From Butyrivibrio sp. (GTDB lineage: Bacteria > Bacillota > Clostridia > Lachnospirales > Lachnospiraceae): a DNA stretch of 64,000 bases. Shown here in pieces: positions 48,622 to 56,530 of this stretch; position 1 is the first letter of the stretch; each line of letters begins with the position of its first letter. Location of the stretch: NCBI GenBank assembly GCA_015056575.1, contig SVGA01000002.1:62001-126000 (forward strand). The letters are read 5' to 3'. The translations under genes and the position numbers were made by a program. Below the pieces are notes generated by a model. That model worked only from the letters and a program-made list of their open reading frames with translations. It did not search any database and was not told the DNA's origin.

Positions 48622-50223
48622 TCAAAAAACTAAAAGCCCTCTGCTATCATATACACTCTCACCAGAATCGAGTCCGCACCTTATAGCACGGTCAAGAGCC
48701 ATGATTGTTGCCACAGCTCCATCGATACGTTCCGTAGATTTTTCCTTGTCGGGCTTTATATTCCCGGCGGGATCCGTCCTTATGAAGATATTATCAAAGT
48801 TCCATCGAAGCACAGGGTGTCCGCCATGCGCTATCCTTTCCTCAAGCACAAGCTTGAATATTTCCTTGGAAGGTGGACTCATATCCTTAAAGCCCTGTCC
48901 AAAGGCCGCCACTGTGAATCCCATATCTTCAAGATTCTGGACCATCTCCGTGGCACCCCAGCGGTCAAAGGCGATTTCTCTTATATTGTACTTCTCGCCT
49001 AGCTTTTCGATAAACTTCTCTATGAATCCATAATGCACCACGTTTCCTTCAGTTGTCTGCAAGAATCCTTGTTTCTCCCAGACATCATACGGAACATGGT
49101 CGCGCCTTACCCTCAGTTCCAAAGTATCTTCCGGAACCCAGAAATAAGGCAAGATATAGTATTTATCATCTTCATTTTCTGGAGGGAATACTAACACAAA
49201 AGATGTAAGGTCCGTTGTGGAACTAAGGTCGAGGCCGCCATAGCACACCTTTCCTTCAAGCTCTGCAGGGCTTACAGGAAACGCACACGCATCCCATTTA
49301 TCCATCGGCATCCATCTGACGGCCTGTTTTACCCATTGGTTCAGGCGAAGCTGCCTAAAAGTGTTCTCTTCAGCAGGATTCTGCTTTGCCTGCTCACAGG
49401 CATCAATGACCTTCTCAATCTTTATCGTATCTCCAAGGGAGGGATTTGCTTTCTTCCAGACCTCCGGGTCTGTCCAGTCCTCATCCTCGGCAGCTCCATA
49501 AATGACAGGATAGAAGGTATGGTCTATCTTCCTGCCCTCTATTATGTCCAAGGCTTTCTGATGGAGTTCATAGCAGATGCTGTTCCTGTCAGTTCCTGCA
49601 GTCGTGATAAGGAAATACAGAGGCTGTTCCCTTGCATCACCAGATCCTTTTGTCAGAACATCATACAAACGTCTGTTCGGTTGAGCGTGGACTTCGTCCA
49701 GAACCAAGCCACTCACATTGAGCCCATGCTTTGTACCTACCTCTGCGGAAAGCACCTGATAGAATCCGTTGTTGAATCCACAGGTAATCCTCTTGTTTGC
49801 TCCAAGTATCTTACTTGAAGCAGATAAGGTCTTATTCTGTAAGACCATCTGCTTTGCTACATCAAATACGATTGAAGCCTGTCCTCTATCGGCTGCTGCC
49901 CCGTAAACTTCCGGGGATGCCTCCCCATCAGCATATAAGAGGTAGAGCGCAACAGCGGCTGCAAGCTCACTCTTCCCATTTTTCTTGGGAATCTCTATAT
50001 ATGCAGTGTTGAACTGTCTGTTTCCATCGGCTTTAAGGATGCCAAATATATCCCTTATTATCTGTTCCTGCCAAGGCAGAAGCATGAAATGCTTGCCTGC
50101 CCATTTACCCTTTGTATGGGATAACTGCTCTATGAACATAACTGCAAAGTCCGCAGCTTCTTTATCGTAATGGCTGCCCTCGTCCATAAAACACGTGGGC
50201 TTGTAGTTTTTCAGCTTTCCCAT
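48622..50223 (-). CDS. terL: Terminase large subunit
   Basis: Residues from the ATG at 50223, 9 bases after GGAG; an ATG three codons upstream has no site. The ATPase part (1-260) has AYIEIPKKNGKSELAAAVALY as Walker A-like sequence, VSGLVLDEVHAQPNRRLY as the Walker B with Asp-Glu, and a LITTAGTDRNSICYEL coupling segment. The nuclease part (about 330-530) has YGGLDLSSTTDLTSFVLVF with its metal-binding Asp, a REIAFDRWGATEMV segment and IDGAVATIMALDRAI at the end. It powers packaging and cuts concatemers with TerS. Two short hairpins precede it. Confidence 0.93.
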   Translation of the reverse strand: MGKLKNYKPTCFMDEGSHYDKEAADFAVMFIEQLSHTKGKWAGKHFMLLPWQEQIIRDIFGILKADGNRQFNTAYIEIPKKNGKSELAAAVALYLLYADGEASPEVYGAAADRGQASIVFDVAKQMVLQNKTLSASSKILGANKRITCGFNNGFYQVLSAEVGTKHGLNVSGLVLDEVHAQPNRRLYDVLTKGSGDAREQPLYFLITTAGTDRNSICYELHQKALDIIEGRKIDHTFYPVIYGAAEDEDWTDPEVWKKANPSLGDTIKIEKVIDACEQAKQNPAEENTFRQLRLNQWVKQAVRWMPMDKWDACAFPVSPAELEGKVCYGGLDLSSTTDLTSFVLVFPPENEDDKYYILPYFWVPEDTLELRVRRDHVPYDVWEKQGFLQTTEGNVVHYGFIEKFIEKLGEKYNIREIAFDRWGATEMVQNLEDMGFTVAAFGQGFKDMSPPSKEIFKLVLEERIAHGGHPVLRWNFDNIFIRTDPAGNIKPDKEKSTERIDGAVATIMALDRAIRCGLDSGESVYDSRGLLVF

Positions 50224-50244
50224 CCATATCATCTCCAAACAAAA

Positions 50245-50298
50245 AGAGCCCTAAGGCTCCCGTGATCTCTATATACGACCAAAAGCCCCGGAGGGCTC
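50245..50298 (-). terminator. Two tandem hairpins before the large terminase gene
   Basis: GAGCC-TTA-GGGCTC (50246-50259) and GAGCCC-TCC-GGGGCT (50284-50298) are short GC stems, each followed on the minus strand by TTTTTG or TTTTGG. They lie between the 93-residue gene and terL and may partly terminate the small-gene transcript before the late genes. Confidence 0.55.
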
Positions 50299-50312
50299 GT
50301 GGTTTGTTTTCT

Positions 50313-50591
50313 TTACTTATACTCTTCAAGGATAATGCTAAGTGCAGCCTTGGTTTCATGGTCTCTTTCGTCTGGCTCTAAGTCCCAACCTCTGTCGTAG
50401 GAAAGTGTTGTGACTCCGTCAATCTTTATCATGAGCTTGGAAACCCTGCCTTCGTTAATCCCGTATTCTGAAGGCTCATCATAGACCTTTGCCCACCAAT
50501 GTACTATCTTGCTCTCTTCTTTTCCAAATGGAATCACTATGGTTCCTTCCTTGAAAAGCCTTCTGTATTCTTCCTGTTCTCTCTTTGTCAT
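50313..50591 (-). CDS. Hypothetical phage protein, 93 residues
   Basis: From the ATG at 50591, after GGAGG and behind leader copy B. The start KREQEEYRRLFKEG and the following TIVIPFGKEESKIVHWWAKVYDE, VSKLMIKIDGVTTLSYDRGW and DPERDHETKAALSIILEEYK (approximate boundaries) show a small alpha/beta domain. Several Trp and His residues stand around HWWAKVYDE. It has no known domain that I can name. The upstream leader is one of three almost identical ones in this module, so this gene, the 68-residue one at 50860 and the 125-residue one at 46810 may be controlled together. Confidence 0.65.
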   Translation of the reverse strand: MTKREQEEYRRLFKEGTIVIPFGKEESKIVHWWAKVYDEPSEYGINEGRVSKLMIKIDGVTTLSYDRGWDLEPDERDHETKAALSIILEEYK

Positions 50592-50599
50592 TGTGATAT

Positions 50600-50690
50600 C
50601 CTCCTTGTCTTTTGGTATGTTCATATTCCCGTAGAAGCAGGAATCCATCAACGTCTACATCCACCAAAGATGTAGGAGGACTCTTGTGTA
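50600..50690 (-). promoter_or_regulatory. Conserved 92-nt leader, copy B
   Basis: Reaches from just past the stop codon of the gene at 50693 to the ribosome-binding site of the gene at 50313. It has TACACAA, CTACATC-TTTGGTG-GATGTAG (a perfect 7-bp hairpin with TTTGGTG in the loop), ACGTTGATG, CTACGGGAATATGAACATACCAAAAG in order (given here in parts of the same order as copy A) and ACAAGGAGG. The loop TTTGGT can pair with ACCAAA near the ribosome-binding site, a pseudoknot. Confidence 0.75.
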
Positions 50691-50692
50691 TA

Positions 50693-50863
50693 TTATTCCT
50701 TTATGGCTACGAATCCGAACTGGTCAAATAACCCGTTATTGTCTATCTGGTAGATGGAGTAGCCGTCCATCTTACCTATGAACTTCTCACCTCCGAGAAG
50801 CTCTGTAACTATGAGGGCGTGGCATCTGTGACCGTTGTAGGAAAAAAGGATCTCGTTTCTCAT
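50693..50863 (-). CDS. Small phage protein, 56 residues
   Basis: This short frame starts at the ATG 50863, whose first bases overlap the TGA of the gene at 50860, and ends at TAA 50693, just before leader copy B. The product reads MRNEILFSYNGHRCHALIVT, then ELLGGEKFIGKMDGYSIYQI and ends FGFVAIKE. GGAGGTAAACGG stands before the start. It is an alpha/beta miniprotein with a central Gly-Gly turn, codon use like its neighbours, and is translationally coupled to the gene upstream. No family is recognised. Confidence 0.7.
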   Translation of the reverse strand: MRNEILFSYNGHRCHALIVTELLGGEKFIGKMDGYSIYQIDNNGLFDQFGFVAIKE

Positions 50864-51066
50864 CCGTTTACCTCCAAGTCGATTGCATCCATCTCAGCTG
50901 TAAGCTGGTCGATCTCCTGTTGGCAGCACTGCCATACAAATCCGTTCTTGGTTGCTCTCTGCCTTGTTTTCTGAAGCTCTATCTCCCTTTCGTAAGTCAT
51001 TAAAACCTCGATGCTCTCTTCTCTTGCGCTCTCAAGCCTTCTTTCAAATCTCTTTGTAACCTTCAT
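50860..51066 (-). CDS. Hypothetical coiled-coil phage protein, 68 residues
   Basis: From the ATG at 51066 behind leader copy C. The whole protein is a charged helix: KVTKRFERRLESAREESIEVL, then MTYEREIELQKTRQRATKN, with a Cys-Cys in WQCCQQEIDQL. It probably dimerises as a coiled coil. Its stop overlaps the 56-residue gene downstream (ATGA). It belongs to the small-gene module whose members are separated by the conserved leaders, so its expression may be linked to theirs. No catalytic motif is seen. Confidence 0.6.
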   Translation of the reverse strand: MKVTKRFERRLESAREESIEVLMTYEREIELQKTRQRATKNGFVWQCCQQEIDQLTAEMDAIDLEVNG

Positions 51067-51074
51067 CCTTATTG

Positions 51075-51166
51075 CCTCCTTGTCTTTTGGTAGCTACATA
51101 TTCCCGTATAAGGGAACATACATCAACGTTCATTACCACCAAGGATTCTGGCTGAGTATTGTGTAG
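51075..51166 (-). promoter_or_regulatory. Conserved 92-nt leader, copy C
   Basis: Stretches from just past the stop of the gene at 51168 to the ribosome-binding site of the gene at 50860. CTACACAA, ATCCTTGGTGGTAAT, CGTTGATGTAT, TACGGGAATATG, GCTACCAAAAG and ACAAGGAGG follow in the same order and spacing as copies A and B. The distal part differs most (TAGCTACC instead of AACATACC), yet the ACCAAAA that pairs with TTGGT is kept. Confidence 0.75.
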
Positions 51167-51167
51167 A

Positions 51168-51344
51168 TCACACCTCCCCATAAAGGATGAATCTTCCGTA
51201 TTCTTTCTGATGCTCATCAAGGAACTCCACAAGTTCTGGCATCTCATATTCTACGGCAAGCTCTCTGACCCGTTTTAGGTCAAACATATTTGTAAGGCCT
51301 GTGCTCCTGATATAAAGGATCTGCTCTTTAACTTTCTCACTCAT
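51168..51344 (-). CDS. DUF5049-like small phage protein
   Basis: 58 residues from the ATG at 51344, 7 bases after AAGGAG. The sequence MSEKVKEQILYIRSTGLTNM, then FDLKRVRELAVEYEMPELV and EFLDEHQKEYGRFILYGE, follows the pattern of DUF5049 proteins in Firmicutes phages: I-x-x-I-R-x-[ST]-G-x-x-N-M-F near the middle and [LF]-x-[DE]-H-[KQ]-x-E-Y-x-x-F-I near the end. The function is unknown. It overlaps the DUF4314-like gene upstream by 8 bases. Confidence 0.8.
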   Translation of the reverse strand: MSEKVKEQILYIRSTGLTNMFDLKRVRELAVEYEMPELVEFLDEHQKEYGRFILYGEV

Positions 51345-51729
51345 CGGCACACTCCTTCTTTCCTAAAAGCAGCTGCGAAAGGATTGTCGAGTACCTCTGG
51401 CATTCATGGCTGTTAGGGTCACAACCTGCCTCGGCTTCCTCATAAAATGCAACCGCATCTGCTCTGTCTTCCCAATCCTCAGTCTGCATGTAGCAGGTGA
51501 CCTTCACGGGATCAAGCTTTCTTACGATGTCCTCACCGTAGACTACATTCAGTCCGCTTCCGTTATCCCAAGACATCAGGAGCGATCCTGTATCGTCTAC
51601 TCCATCAACTGTCCCTTTTGTTCCAAGCGGAGGTGCTTGGCAGTCATCCATCTTTACAAGTGCTACCCTAGTTCCGACAGGGTACTCTTTACGCACCCTG
51701 TCGACTGTCTCTCTTGAAGGAAATCTCAT
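51337..51729 (-). CDS. DUF4314-like phage protein
   Basis: 130 residues. The N-terminal 70 residues have the DUF4314 features: YPVGTRVALVKMDDCQAPPLGTKG (split as YPVGTRVALVKMDD and PPLGTKGTVDGVDD), then GSLLMSWDNGSGLNVVYGED. It resembles a small SH3-like barrel with V-D-D-x-G-x-[IL]-x-x-x-W-D. The C-terminal half is helical and Cys-containing (CDPNSHECQRY). DUF4314 proteins occur in many Clostridial phages beside DUF5049 and methyltransferase genes, as here. The function is unknown. It overlaps both neighbours. Confidence 0.82.
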   Translation of the reverse strand: MRFPSRETVDRVRKEYPVGTRVALVKMDDCQAPPLGTKGTVDGVDDTGSLLMSWDNGSGLNVVYGEDIVRKLDPVKVTCYMQTEDWEDRADAVAFYEEAEAGCDPNSHECQRYSTILSQLLLGKKECADE

Positions 51730-52496
51730 TCTGCCACCTCCTCTTCTGAAGCCCCTGCCTTTTCCGCATCCCTCTTTGCTTTCTGCTTGGCTGCAAATTC
51801 ATCTGCTGCCTGCTGTGTCGGGAATGCTGCGCTTCCAGAAAGGTTCTGCAAAAGGATCCGTCTCTCTTCCTTGAACTCAGCTCCTATGAATCCGAGGCGG
51901 AGGAGGAAGCACCTGAATGCGTATTTTTCATTCTCAGCATCTTTTGCCTTGGCTGTGATCCTTTTCTGATTGACCGCCATGCTGCAGAGGGCTGAAATGA
52001 ACCTTGTGTAGGCCGTGCTCTCTTCTGCCCCGATTGCCTTGAACCAAGGGAATGAAACCTTGTCATCCGTGACCTCTATCGGCAGTTCCTCTGCTTCAAA
52101 GGCATGCTTCATCAGCTCGCCCTTGCTCTCTATGATCCTGTGGAGGTTGTCGATTGCCTCATCCGTAAGGCTGTCCCTTGGAACCTCTATCGTCAGCTTA
52201 TCGCCTTCTACCATGTTCTCCAATTCTTCCTCGCTCTCTTCTTCAGCCTCTTCCTCGGCTTCTTCAATCTCTTCTGCTTCAAAGCCCTGTTCTGCAAGGC
52301 TGTCCATGATGGAATCCTTATCCTCAAGGTCGTCTGGGAAGGTAACCTCACCCGTTCTGCTAACCTCGATCTCTCCTGCTATAAGGTATGCAAAACTTGG
52401 TGCTCCGAGGTACTTTGTCTCGCTTTCCGTGATCTCTGCGATTGCCTTGACCAGTCTCTTCTTGTCATCTCCTGTTACGTTGTAATTCACCTTCAT
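51726..52496 (-). CDS. Phage protein of the virulence-related type
   Basis: 256 residues. The start MKVNYNVTGDDKKRLVKAIA and the KYLGAPSFAYLIAGEIEVSRTG segment resemble phage-encoded proteins annotated as virulence-related in Firmicutes, which sit beside methyltransferase and DUF4314 genes. A strongly acidic stretch (about 78-96, EEAEEEAEEESEEELEN) separates the two halves. The C-terminal half is helical with a basic cluster (AKQKAKRDAEKAG). A role in modulating host gene expression or anti-restriction has not been shown. It overlaps the DUF4314-like gene by 4 bases and follows a hairpin in its own leader. Confidence 0.75.
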   Translation of the reverse strand: MKVNYNVTGDDKKRLVKAIAEITESETKYLGAPSFAYLIAGEIEVSRTGEVTFPDDLEDKDSIMDSLAEQGFEAEEIEEAEEEAEEESEEELENMVEGDKLTIEVPRDSLTDEAIDNLHRIIESKGELMKHAFEAEELPIEVTDDKVSFPWFKAIGAEESTAYTRFISALCSMAVNQKRITAKAKDAENEKYAFRCFLLRLGFIGAEFKEERRILLQNLSGSAAFPTQQAADEFAAKQKAKRDAEKAGASEEEVAE

Positions 52497-52608
52497 TGTC
52501 TGCCTCCTTCTTGGCTGAGCCCTTTGTCCGGGCTGTTTTTTGTTATTACATTACTCACTCTTGTGGCATGTAATAGCAATGACATTAGGAAACAAACATA
52601 TGAAGGAA

Positions 52609-54534
52609 TTACTGTGCATAGTAGACAATGCCTGAAAGTACAAAGACAACGCACGGAAGAGCCACGCCATTGCCCCACATCTTATAGGCTGCGCTGTCCG
52701 AATATGGATCCTTCAGCCACTTTCGGATCTGGTTCTCTGTCTTTGGCTTTGTTTCCAAGCCGAGAGCTGTTCGCTGTGTTTCAAATATATCCAACCAATG
52801 CTCAACTTCCTCATCTGAAGGTTCTTCAGAAGCAAGACCGTCAGTCCACCAATCAGGGAATCCCTGCAGCCTTGCGCATTCGGTAGGAGTCAGCCTTCGT
52901 ACTATATAATATGGGTCTTCACTGACCGTTGGCGGATCCTTATAATCCGTAGCTACCAAAGTATCCACAATACCTTCATCAGAGAAGTTGGTGTGGTAGC
53001 TGTTCTTGGAAGAATGGTAAGGATGCCCTACAGCATTCGGTCCCTTTGATACCATGGCGGGCTCTACTTCTTCATTTACGCAGAATCCGAATTTGGCGTT
53101 CTTTCCCTGATTAAAGGAAGCCCTGTCCAGACCATAGGAAGGCTCTGCCACGAAATTCTCTTCCGGGTTACCAAGCTGCTGGCTCGAAGGACCTTTGGGT
53201 CCATCCCCGGCTGATAGTGTTGCTGATTTTTCTGCAAAAGCCACGGAGTGCTGTTCTACGGTATTCAGCGTGTACATGACATCACTTTCCTTATAACCAT
53301 CTCCCTTGTGGCTAGGCCTCTGACCATTTCCTTCTATAGCTATTACAGCAATACCGCCCTGATTGCATGACGGATTACCGCCATTGGCATCAAGGCATCT
53401 TGAAGTCTCTGCTTCATAAAATCCGCTGTTTGGATTATCACTCATCATGGAATTGCTGCCCTTGGAGCAGATCCCGAAAGCAGTCGGTTGGAACAGAGTC
53501 TGGTCATTATGTGCTGCAAGGGTAGCTGACTTATCCTCCTGGATAAGGGCTCCTTTACCACCGCCAGCACATCCGCTCCTGATCTTAAGTGTCATGGGCT
53601 TTCCTTGCGGAGTCATGATAAGTGGTACATTTCCACCACCTGTTCCCATCCTGCCTGAAAGGGTCTGTATAGCATCGCCATCTTCTATCTTTATCCTCGA
53701 ATCATTCGGATGATGTTCAAGTGCTATAACAGGCTGATGCCCATGAGCTTCTGCACGGAGTGTAGCTGTCTTATCTTCACTGACACCCATGACAGCTCCA
53801 CCCTGGTCATTCAGGCACAGGCAGCCTGTCTCTCCAAAGCCCTCTTTAAGACCATTGGCAGCTCTTTGCCACGAGCGGAAGCCCTCCGCAGAATACCCAG
53901 ACAGGCCTTCGCTGACAAATAATATGTCTCCGGCACGTGTGTCTGTAAAATCTGCGACAGCGTAGATACGTTCTCTTCGCTGGGGAACACCCCAAAACTG
54001 TGCATCGAAGAGACGCCAGGCAACAGATGACGATTCTCCCAGTATGCATCCTGCATTTTTCCATTTCTCACATCGAGGAACTGAAATGTCTGGTTCCGTA
54101 ACGTGGAGGAACTCTTCAAGGACCTGTCTGAAGTCCTCGCCTTTGTTTGAGGAGAAGGCTCCTTTGACGTTCTCCCACACTGCATATCTTGGATATTTTC
54201 CATTTGTTGCTTCCCTCATTTCCTTGATGATACGGATTGCCTGATAAAAAAGACCTGACCTTTCACCGTCAAGTCCTTCCCTTCTCCCGGCTATGCTCAT
54301 GTCCTGGCATGGGCTTCCGAAAGTGATTATGTCTACAGGCGGTATTTCCGCACCGTTTATCTTTGATATATCTCCAAAATGTGTAACCGATGGAAGCCTC
54401 TTCTCCGTGACCCTTATAGGGAATGGCTCTATCTCGGAAGACCATATGGGAGTCACTCCCGATATGATACCTCCAAGAGGAAATCCCCCAGAGCCATCGA
54501 AAAGGCTACCAAGTGTAAGATTCTTATTCTCCAT
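52609..54534 (-). CDS. C5-cytosine DNA methyltransferase with internal repeats
   Basis: 641 residues from the ATG at 54534, 6 bases after AGGAG. The catalytic motifs are complete: I (LGSLFDGSGGFPLGG), IV (ITFGSPCQDMS, Cys nucleophile), VI (AVWENVKG), VIII (QRRERIYAV), IX (RRLTPTECARLQGFPDWW) and X (YKMWGNGVALPCV). Between VIII and IX about 320 residues are made of repeated short units with [AT]-x-T-L-[RAS] followed by a Gly/Pro turn, for example TATLRAEAHG, IQTLSGRMGTGGG, SATLAAHND and SATLSAGDG. It methylates cytosines to protect phage DNA. It overlaps the second methyltransferase by 11 bases. Confidence 0.9.
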   Translation of the reverse strand: MENKNLTLGSLFDGSGGFPLGGIISGVTPIWSSEIEPFPIRVTEKRLPSVTHFGDISKINGAEIPPVDIITFGSPCQDMSIAGRREGLDGERSGLFYQAIRIIKEMREATNGKYPRYAVWENVKGAFSSNKGEDFRQVLEEFLHVTEPDISVPRCEKWKNAGCILGESSSVAWRLFDAQFWGVPQRRERIYAVADFTDTRAGDILFVSEGLSGYSAEGFRSWQRAANGLKEGFGETGCLCLNDQGGAVMGVSEDKTATLRAEAHGHQPVIALEHHPNDSRIKIEDGDAIQTLSGRMGTGGGNVPLIMTPQGKPMTLKIRSGCAGGGKGALIQEDKSATLAAHNDQTLFQPTAFGICSKGSNSMMSDNPNSGFYEAETSRCLDANGGNPSCNQGGIAVIAIEGNGQRPSHKGDGYKESDVMYTLNTVEQHSVAFAEKSATLSAGDGPKGPSSQQLGNPEENFVAEPSYGLDRASFNQGKNAKFGFCVNEEVEPAMVSKGPNAVGHPYHSSKNSYHTNFSDEGIVDTLVATDYKDPPTVSEDPYYIVRRLTPTECARLQGFPDWWTDGLASEEPSDEEVEHWLDIFETQRTALGLETKPKTENQIRKWLKDPYSDSAAYKMWGNGVALPCVVFVLSGIVYYAQ

Positions 54535-55789
54535 CAGAAGCTCCTTCATCTGGCTTTGGTACATCTTCGTACTTGATTGTCTGACCATCCCTCTCGACAT
54601 ATACATCTGCAGTCGGATTGGTCGCACGGAATCTTTCTACAGCCACATCCACGAACTTGGGCTCAAGTTCTATGCCATAGCAGATACGACCTATCTGTTC
54701 ACAGGCGATAAGGGTGGATGCGCTTCCAAGGAATCCGTCAAGCACGATGCCATTGGTCTGCGTACACTGCTTTATGAGATATACGATAAGAGGTACAGGC
54801 TTCGAGCTTGGATGTCCGAAGCCATCCTCCTTCGCATTCTTTATCCCATCAAATTCAAAGACGGCCTTCTGTTTCTGGTCTCCATACCAGACATGCTTGC
54901 CGTCTTTTCTCCATCCCCAGATCAGGGGTTCCATGTTAAATTTCCAGTCAGTCCTCATAAGAGGTGCCCTTGGCTTCTTCCAGATAAGACCTGCTCCTAC
55001 CTTAAAGCCCGCATCCTCATATGCATCATAAAAGACCCTTGCCTTCATGGTCGCATAGAAGATGTAGATTGACGCATCCTTTGCCATGAAATCATGGAAG
55101 TTCACAAAGGCTGATTTTAAGAACTCATATCCCTTCTCATCATCAAGGTCATCATTCTTTATCTTTCCTACGGAACTGTCGAGTGCTACAAGATAAGGCG
55201 GATCAGTGCAGATAAGATTTGGCTGCACACCCTTAAGGAGCTTCTCGTATGTTTCCTTCTGCGTGGAATCACCGCAGATTACTGTGTGCTTTCCAAGATG
55301 CCAGATATCTCCTGCCTTGGAAAAGTATGGCTTCTCAAGTTCTGCATCTACATCAAAGCCATCATCCTCGCCCTCATTATCTGTTTCAAAGAGCGAAGCC
55401 AGCTCCTTATCATCAAAGCCTGTCAATGACACATCAAAATCCATGCCCTGCAAGGCTTCCAATTCAACTTTCAAAAGCTCATCGTCCCATCCTGCATCAA
55501 GAGCCATACGGTTATCGGCTAAGATATAGGCTTTCTTCTGAGCCTCGGTCATATCATCAATGAATACGCAGGGAACTTCTGTATAGCCTTCTGCCTTGGC
55601 AGCCTCTAATCTGCCGTGACCTGCTATTACATTGAATTCCCTGTCTATGATGAGCGGATTTACAAATCCGAACTCTCTGAGAGAGGAGCGGAGCTTGTTG
55701 ACCTGCTCCGCACTATGTGTCCTGGCATTATTCACATAAGGAATCAGCTTTCCGACTGACACCTGCTGCATTTCTGATGTAGATTTCAT
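54524..55789 (-). CDS. ParB-domain N4/N6 DNA methyltransferase
   Basis: 421 residues. The N-terminal ParB/sulfiredoxin domain (about 8-105: LIPYVNNARTHSAEQVNKLR, then INVIAGHGRLEAAKAEGY-like sequence) precedes a methyltransferase. Motif IV DPPYL lies near residue 203, and motif I FLGSASTLIACEQIGR near 355, so the order is the beta class with the target domain between (KGAGLIWKKPRAPLMR part). It transfers a methyl group to adenine N6 or cytosine N4. It overlaps TerS by 4 bases and the C5 methyltransferase by 11, and the two enzymes probably protect the phage genome from different restriction systems. Confidence 0.9.
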   Translation of the reverse strand: MKSTSEMQQVSVGKLIPYVNNARTHSAEQVNKLRSSLREFGFVNPLIIDREFNVIAGHGRLEAAKAEGYTEVPCVFIDDMTEAQKKAYILADNRMALDAGWDDELLKVELEALQGMDFDVSLTGFDDKELASLFETDNEGEDDGFDVDAELEKPYFSKAGDIWHLGKHTVICGDSTQKETYEKLLKGVQPNLICTDPPYLVALDSSVGKIKNDDLDDEKGYEFLKSAFVNFHDFMAKDASIYIFYATMKARVFYDAYEDAGFKVGAGLIWKKPRAPLMRTDWKFNMEPLIWGWRKDGKHVWYGDQKQKAVFEFDGIKNAKEDGFGHPSSKPVPLIVYLIKQCTQTNGIVLDGFLGSASTLIACEQIGRICYGIELEPKFVDVAVERFRATNPTADVYVERDGQTIKYEDVPKPDEGASDGE

Positions 55790-56316
55790 TGATCTCTCCT
55801 TGTCCTAAGAAGCATCGCCATAACGTCATCCTGTGGTGAGCCTGTGAATGATTCGCTACAGTTCTCCTTAACTATCTGATATATTTCATTCCAGATCGTA
55901 TTGACCTGTTTCATGTACGACTGCGCCATCGCTACATACGGACTTGCTATCGCCTGCCCCGTTGTAGGGTGCTTGGCAAGATATCCCGTCCTTGAAATGG
56001 TCTGCTCACAATGTATCCAACGACCTACGGACATTGCGTACTGCTCCACCAACTGAGGATTCACAATGCCCTGACACTTACGTTCCTTGAGCCATTTGTA
56101 AGTCTCCTCATAAATCTCTTCCGAGCAGAGCTGCGAACCGTCCTTCTGTTCCTCTGTAAGAAAGTCCCTTATCGGAGGAGTATCTGCTCCTTCAAGTTCA
56201 GCAGGGACCATCATCACACTTGCTTTCTGTCCGTCCTGTATTTTGTCTGCGAGAGACTTCTTAGGTCTCCCTGCACCCGGTCTTGCACCGCCACGGCGCG
56301 TACCATCTTTTGCCAT
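55786..56316 (-). CDS. Terminase small subunit, P27 family
   Basis: 176 residues. The N-terminal RRGGARPGAGRPKKSLADKI is the basic, flexible lead of P27-type small terminases, then EEIYEETYKWLKERKCQGIV, LVEQYAMSVGRWIHCEQTI and SYMKQVNTIWNEIYQIVKEN form the helical oligomer. It binds the packaging site and stimulates TerL. Unlike many phages, it is separated from TerL by 5.5 kb of methyltransferase and small genes. The upstream HNH gene and the GC-rich gap between them are the usual setting for a cos site. Confidence 0.9.
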   Translation of the reverse strand: MAKDGTRRGGARPGAGRPKKSLADKIQDGQKASVMMVPAELEGADTPPIRDFLTEEQKDGSQLCSEEIYEETYKWLKERKCQGIVNPQLVEQYAMSVGRWIHCEQTISRTGYLAKHPTTGQAIASPYVAMAQSYMKQVNTIWNEIYQIVKENCSESFTGSPQDDVMAMLLRTRRDQ

Positions 56317-56530
56317 AGCGGCCTCCTTTATGTTTGATTTCCATTGAAAAAAGCTGTGTAAAAATCAAACACAGCTTTTCAAACAAATCCCAATATTCAT
56401 CTATATTTGTTCCGCTTCATAAACTGGGGTTAATACCCCGTTTGAAATCGCATTTTTGCACGCGAGAGTCCGGCCCGGTCGACAGGCATCTCCCTTTTAG
56501 AGATTTGACCCGCCCCTCCCCTTCGCTACA
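56317..56530. other. GC-rich gap between HNH and TerS genes, candidate cos region
   Basis: This 214-bp gap has no convincing gene. It contains the perfect palindrome GGGG-TTAATA-CCCC (about 56428-56441), a GC-rich tract around 56464-56525 (CCGGCCCGGTCGACAGG and CCCGCCCCTCCCC), and two copies of CACAGCTTTT-like sequence near 56349 and 56370. In HK97-like phages the cohesive-end site lies between the HNH and TerS genes, so this is where I would look for the nick sites. The nick positions cannot be read. Confidence 0.4.
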
